From the NCBI GenBank assembly GCA_945877045.1, contig CAMCQW010000128.1, positions 1 to 5,990 on the forward strand: 5,990 nt of DNA. The letters run 5' to 3'. The position numbers and the translations under genes were made by a program. How positions within the stretch are numbered: position 1 is the stretch's first letter; every line of letters starts with the position of its first letter. Under the pieces are notes generated by a model. It made no database searches. It saw only the letters and a list, made by a program, of their open reading frames with translations, and was not told the DNA's origin. This DNA comes from Chryseobacterium gleum. GTDB taxonomy: Bacteria; Bacteroidota; Bacteroidia; Flavobacteriales_D; Crocinitomicaceae. Shown here piece after piece: positions 5,061 through 5,990 of the stretch.

Positions 5061-5990
5061 CTACCGAATTATTAATTCATCTAAAAATAACCACGACGGA
5101 TTCCCATTTCCTAAGTGCCAAGAAGGACAATTACCCCCATTTTGAATCTCAAAGCGGATTGATTTTATTAAACGTGGATCAAATTTAAGGGTCGATTCAC
5201 TTTTCATGGTGTTACTGTCATCTTTTAAGAGTTTAGCGATGCTTAGTGGCGATAATGCTTCGTAATTAATCCCATCTTTTGAAATGCTAATACTTATTTT
5301 GGAAGGGAAAAAGATCCATGAGCGGATGTCTCGAATATATGAAACGCCAATTTCAGAGAGGGATCGTGGCTCATCAAAGCTAAGTTCAGCAATGATGTCT
5401 TTTTCAAAGAATCCTTGCCAATCACCTGTTCTAAATTCATTTCCTCCGCGTATTCCATCGATCAAAGAATTTGCTCCTGACGCAGCGTATTGACTTGAAA
5501 AGGGCGTTTTTAAGGTTAATTGAATACCCTTATCTTTTTTAATAAAATAACTAGATACAATCGCACTTTCATAAGTCCTTCGTCCAATTTCTTTACTGGT
5601 TTTAAGCCATATTTTACTTGAATTTTTTAAAAGTAGGGGATCTGAATACATAGTCCATTCCATGGAATCTAATGAATAGAAAATGTGCATGGCGTCATTT
5701 TTTATTGCGCTATAAACGCCGCAACTAATTTTTATAACTTCTTCAAAGATCCTTGTTTCATTGGTTATATATGGAACAGGCACAAAATTATCGGGTATAT
5801 TTACCTCATAAAATTCCTTGTTTTCGAATGCTGGTTTATTGGTTATTTTAGGAATGTTGGTCATGTAGAAAACAAGCTTGCCTCCAGCTACAATATCAGC
5901 ATGATCCAATGTGTTAGATGCAATTATTGAATCATTTAGTTCTATGTAATCGATGTATTTATTTACGGGAGAATTTTGAATGGTTTGAAT
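5061..5990 (-). CDS. C-terminal part of a glycoside hydrolase, probably GH92 alpha-mannosidase, with chitobiase-like and F5/8C-like domains
   Basis: The frame is open from the right edge to the TAG at 5063-5061, giving 309 residues; the true start lies outside the window. A TTG at 5909 is internal, since the 27 codons before it carry conserved family sequence. Residues 10-48 (NKYIDYIELND, then LDHADIVAGGKLVFYM) match the end of the GH92 catalytic fold, normally NxYIxxxxLNG ... HxDIxxGGxLxFxM. Residues about 80-150 look like the chitobiase/hexosaminidase C-terminal Ig-like domain (HIFYSLDSMEW, then KIWLKTSKE). Residues 157-309 form a discoidin-like module: LIDGIRGGNEFRTGDWQGF, a central SWIFFPSKISISIS, and CPSWHLGNGNPSWLFLDE near the end. 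GH92 enzymes are mostly calcium-dependent exo-alpha-mannosidases, secreted or surface-bound in Bacteroidota. The same tail also occurs on GH20 hexosaminidases, so the class depends on residues 10-48. It is convergent with the operon and not part of it. Confidence 0.8.
   Translation of the reverse strand: MQTIQNSPVNKYIDYIELNDSIIASNTLDHADIVAGGKLVFYMTNIPKITNKPAFENKEFYEVNIPDNFVPVPYITNETRIFEEVIKISCGVYSAIKNDAMHIFYSLDSMEWTMYSDPLLLKNSSKIWLKTSKEIGRRTYESAIVSSYFIKKDKGIQLTLKTPFSSQYAASGANSLIDGIRGGNEFRTGDWQGFFEKDIIAELSFDEPRSLSEIGVSYIRDIRSWIFFPSKISISISKDGINYEALSPLSIAKLLKDDSNTMKSESTLKFDPRLIKSIRFEIQNGGNCPSWHLGNGNPSWLFLDELIIR

Noticed and set aside
5284..5493. Plus-strand open frame of 69 codons
   Set aside because: It lies wholly opposite the glycosidase tail, whose minus-strand translation carries clear domain motifs; the plus-strand translation has no recognisable features.
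5907..5909. TTG as the start of the right-hand minus-strand gene
   Set aside because: The frame stays open for the 27 codons to the window edge, and those codons carry the conserved NKYIDYIELND segment, so the gene begins outside the window.
5685..5930. Plus-strand open frame of 81 codons
   Set aside because: It is antisense to the GH92-like end and chitobiase-like domain, and its Cys/Phe/Tyr-rich translation looks like the reverse reading of AT-rich coding DNA.

Overview
The window looks like chromosomal DNA from a Bacteroidota bacterium, probably close to the Flavobacteriia. The evidence is strong AT richness, start codons with no clear Shine-Dalgarno sequence, a secreted LTxxQ (Spy-like) protein, and the tail of what looks like a GH92 glycosidase with a discoidin-type C-terminal domain. 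This placement is inferred from style and gene content, because the window holds no rRNA or marker gene. I see no tRNA, CRISPR array, insertion sequence or phage gene.

Layout. On the minus strand at the left, positions 1-552 hold the N-terminal 184 codons of a multispanning GT-C (TMTC/PMT-like) protein that runs off the left edge. Upstream of it on the same strand, 649-990 encodes a small exported LTxxQ protein. A very AT-rich divergent spacer (991-1097) separates these from a plus-strand block. That block starts with an unrecognised exported protein (1098-1496). It continues, after 52 bases, with four tightly packed genes (1549-5042): an AAC(3)-family N-acyltransferase homologue, a CE4/NodB-type polysaccharide deacetylase, a FemAB/GNAT-type acyl or aminoacyl transferase, and a FabG-like short-chain dehydrogenase/reductase. 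The three junctions inside this block overlap by 4, 4 and about 8 bases. From 5061 to the right edge, on the minus strand and convergent with the operon, lies the C-terminal 309 residues of a large glycoside hydrolase, most likely GH92, with a chitobiase-like domain and an F5/8C-like domain.

How the genes may work together. The four-gene block has the logic of a glycan-tailoring cassette: remove an acyl group (CE4), add an acyl group to an amine (AAC(3) family), attach a further acyl or aminoacyl group (FemAB-like), and reduce a keto group on the sugar or the acyl donor (SDR). No glycosyltransferase, flippase, acyl carrier protein or CoA ligase lies in the window, so the scaffold and donor are unknown. 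The neighbouring GT-C protein and glycosidase tail also concern glycans, but they are on the opposite strand and need not be part of the same system. The four-gene cassette is the most interesting item here.
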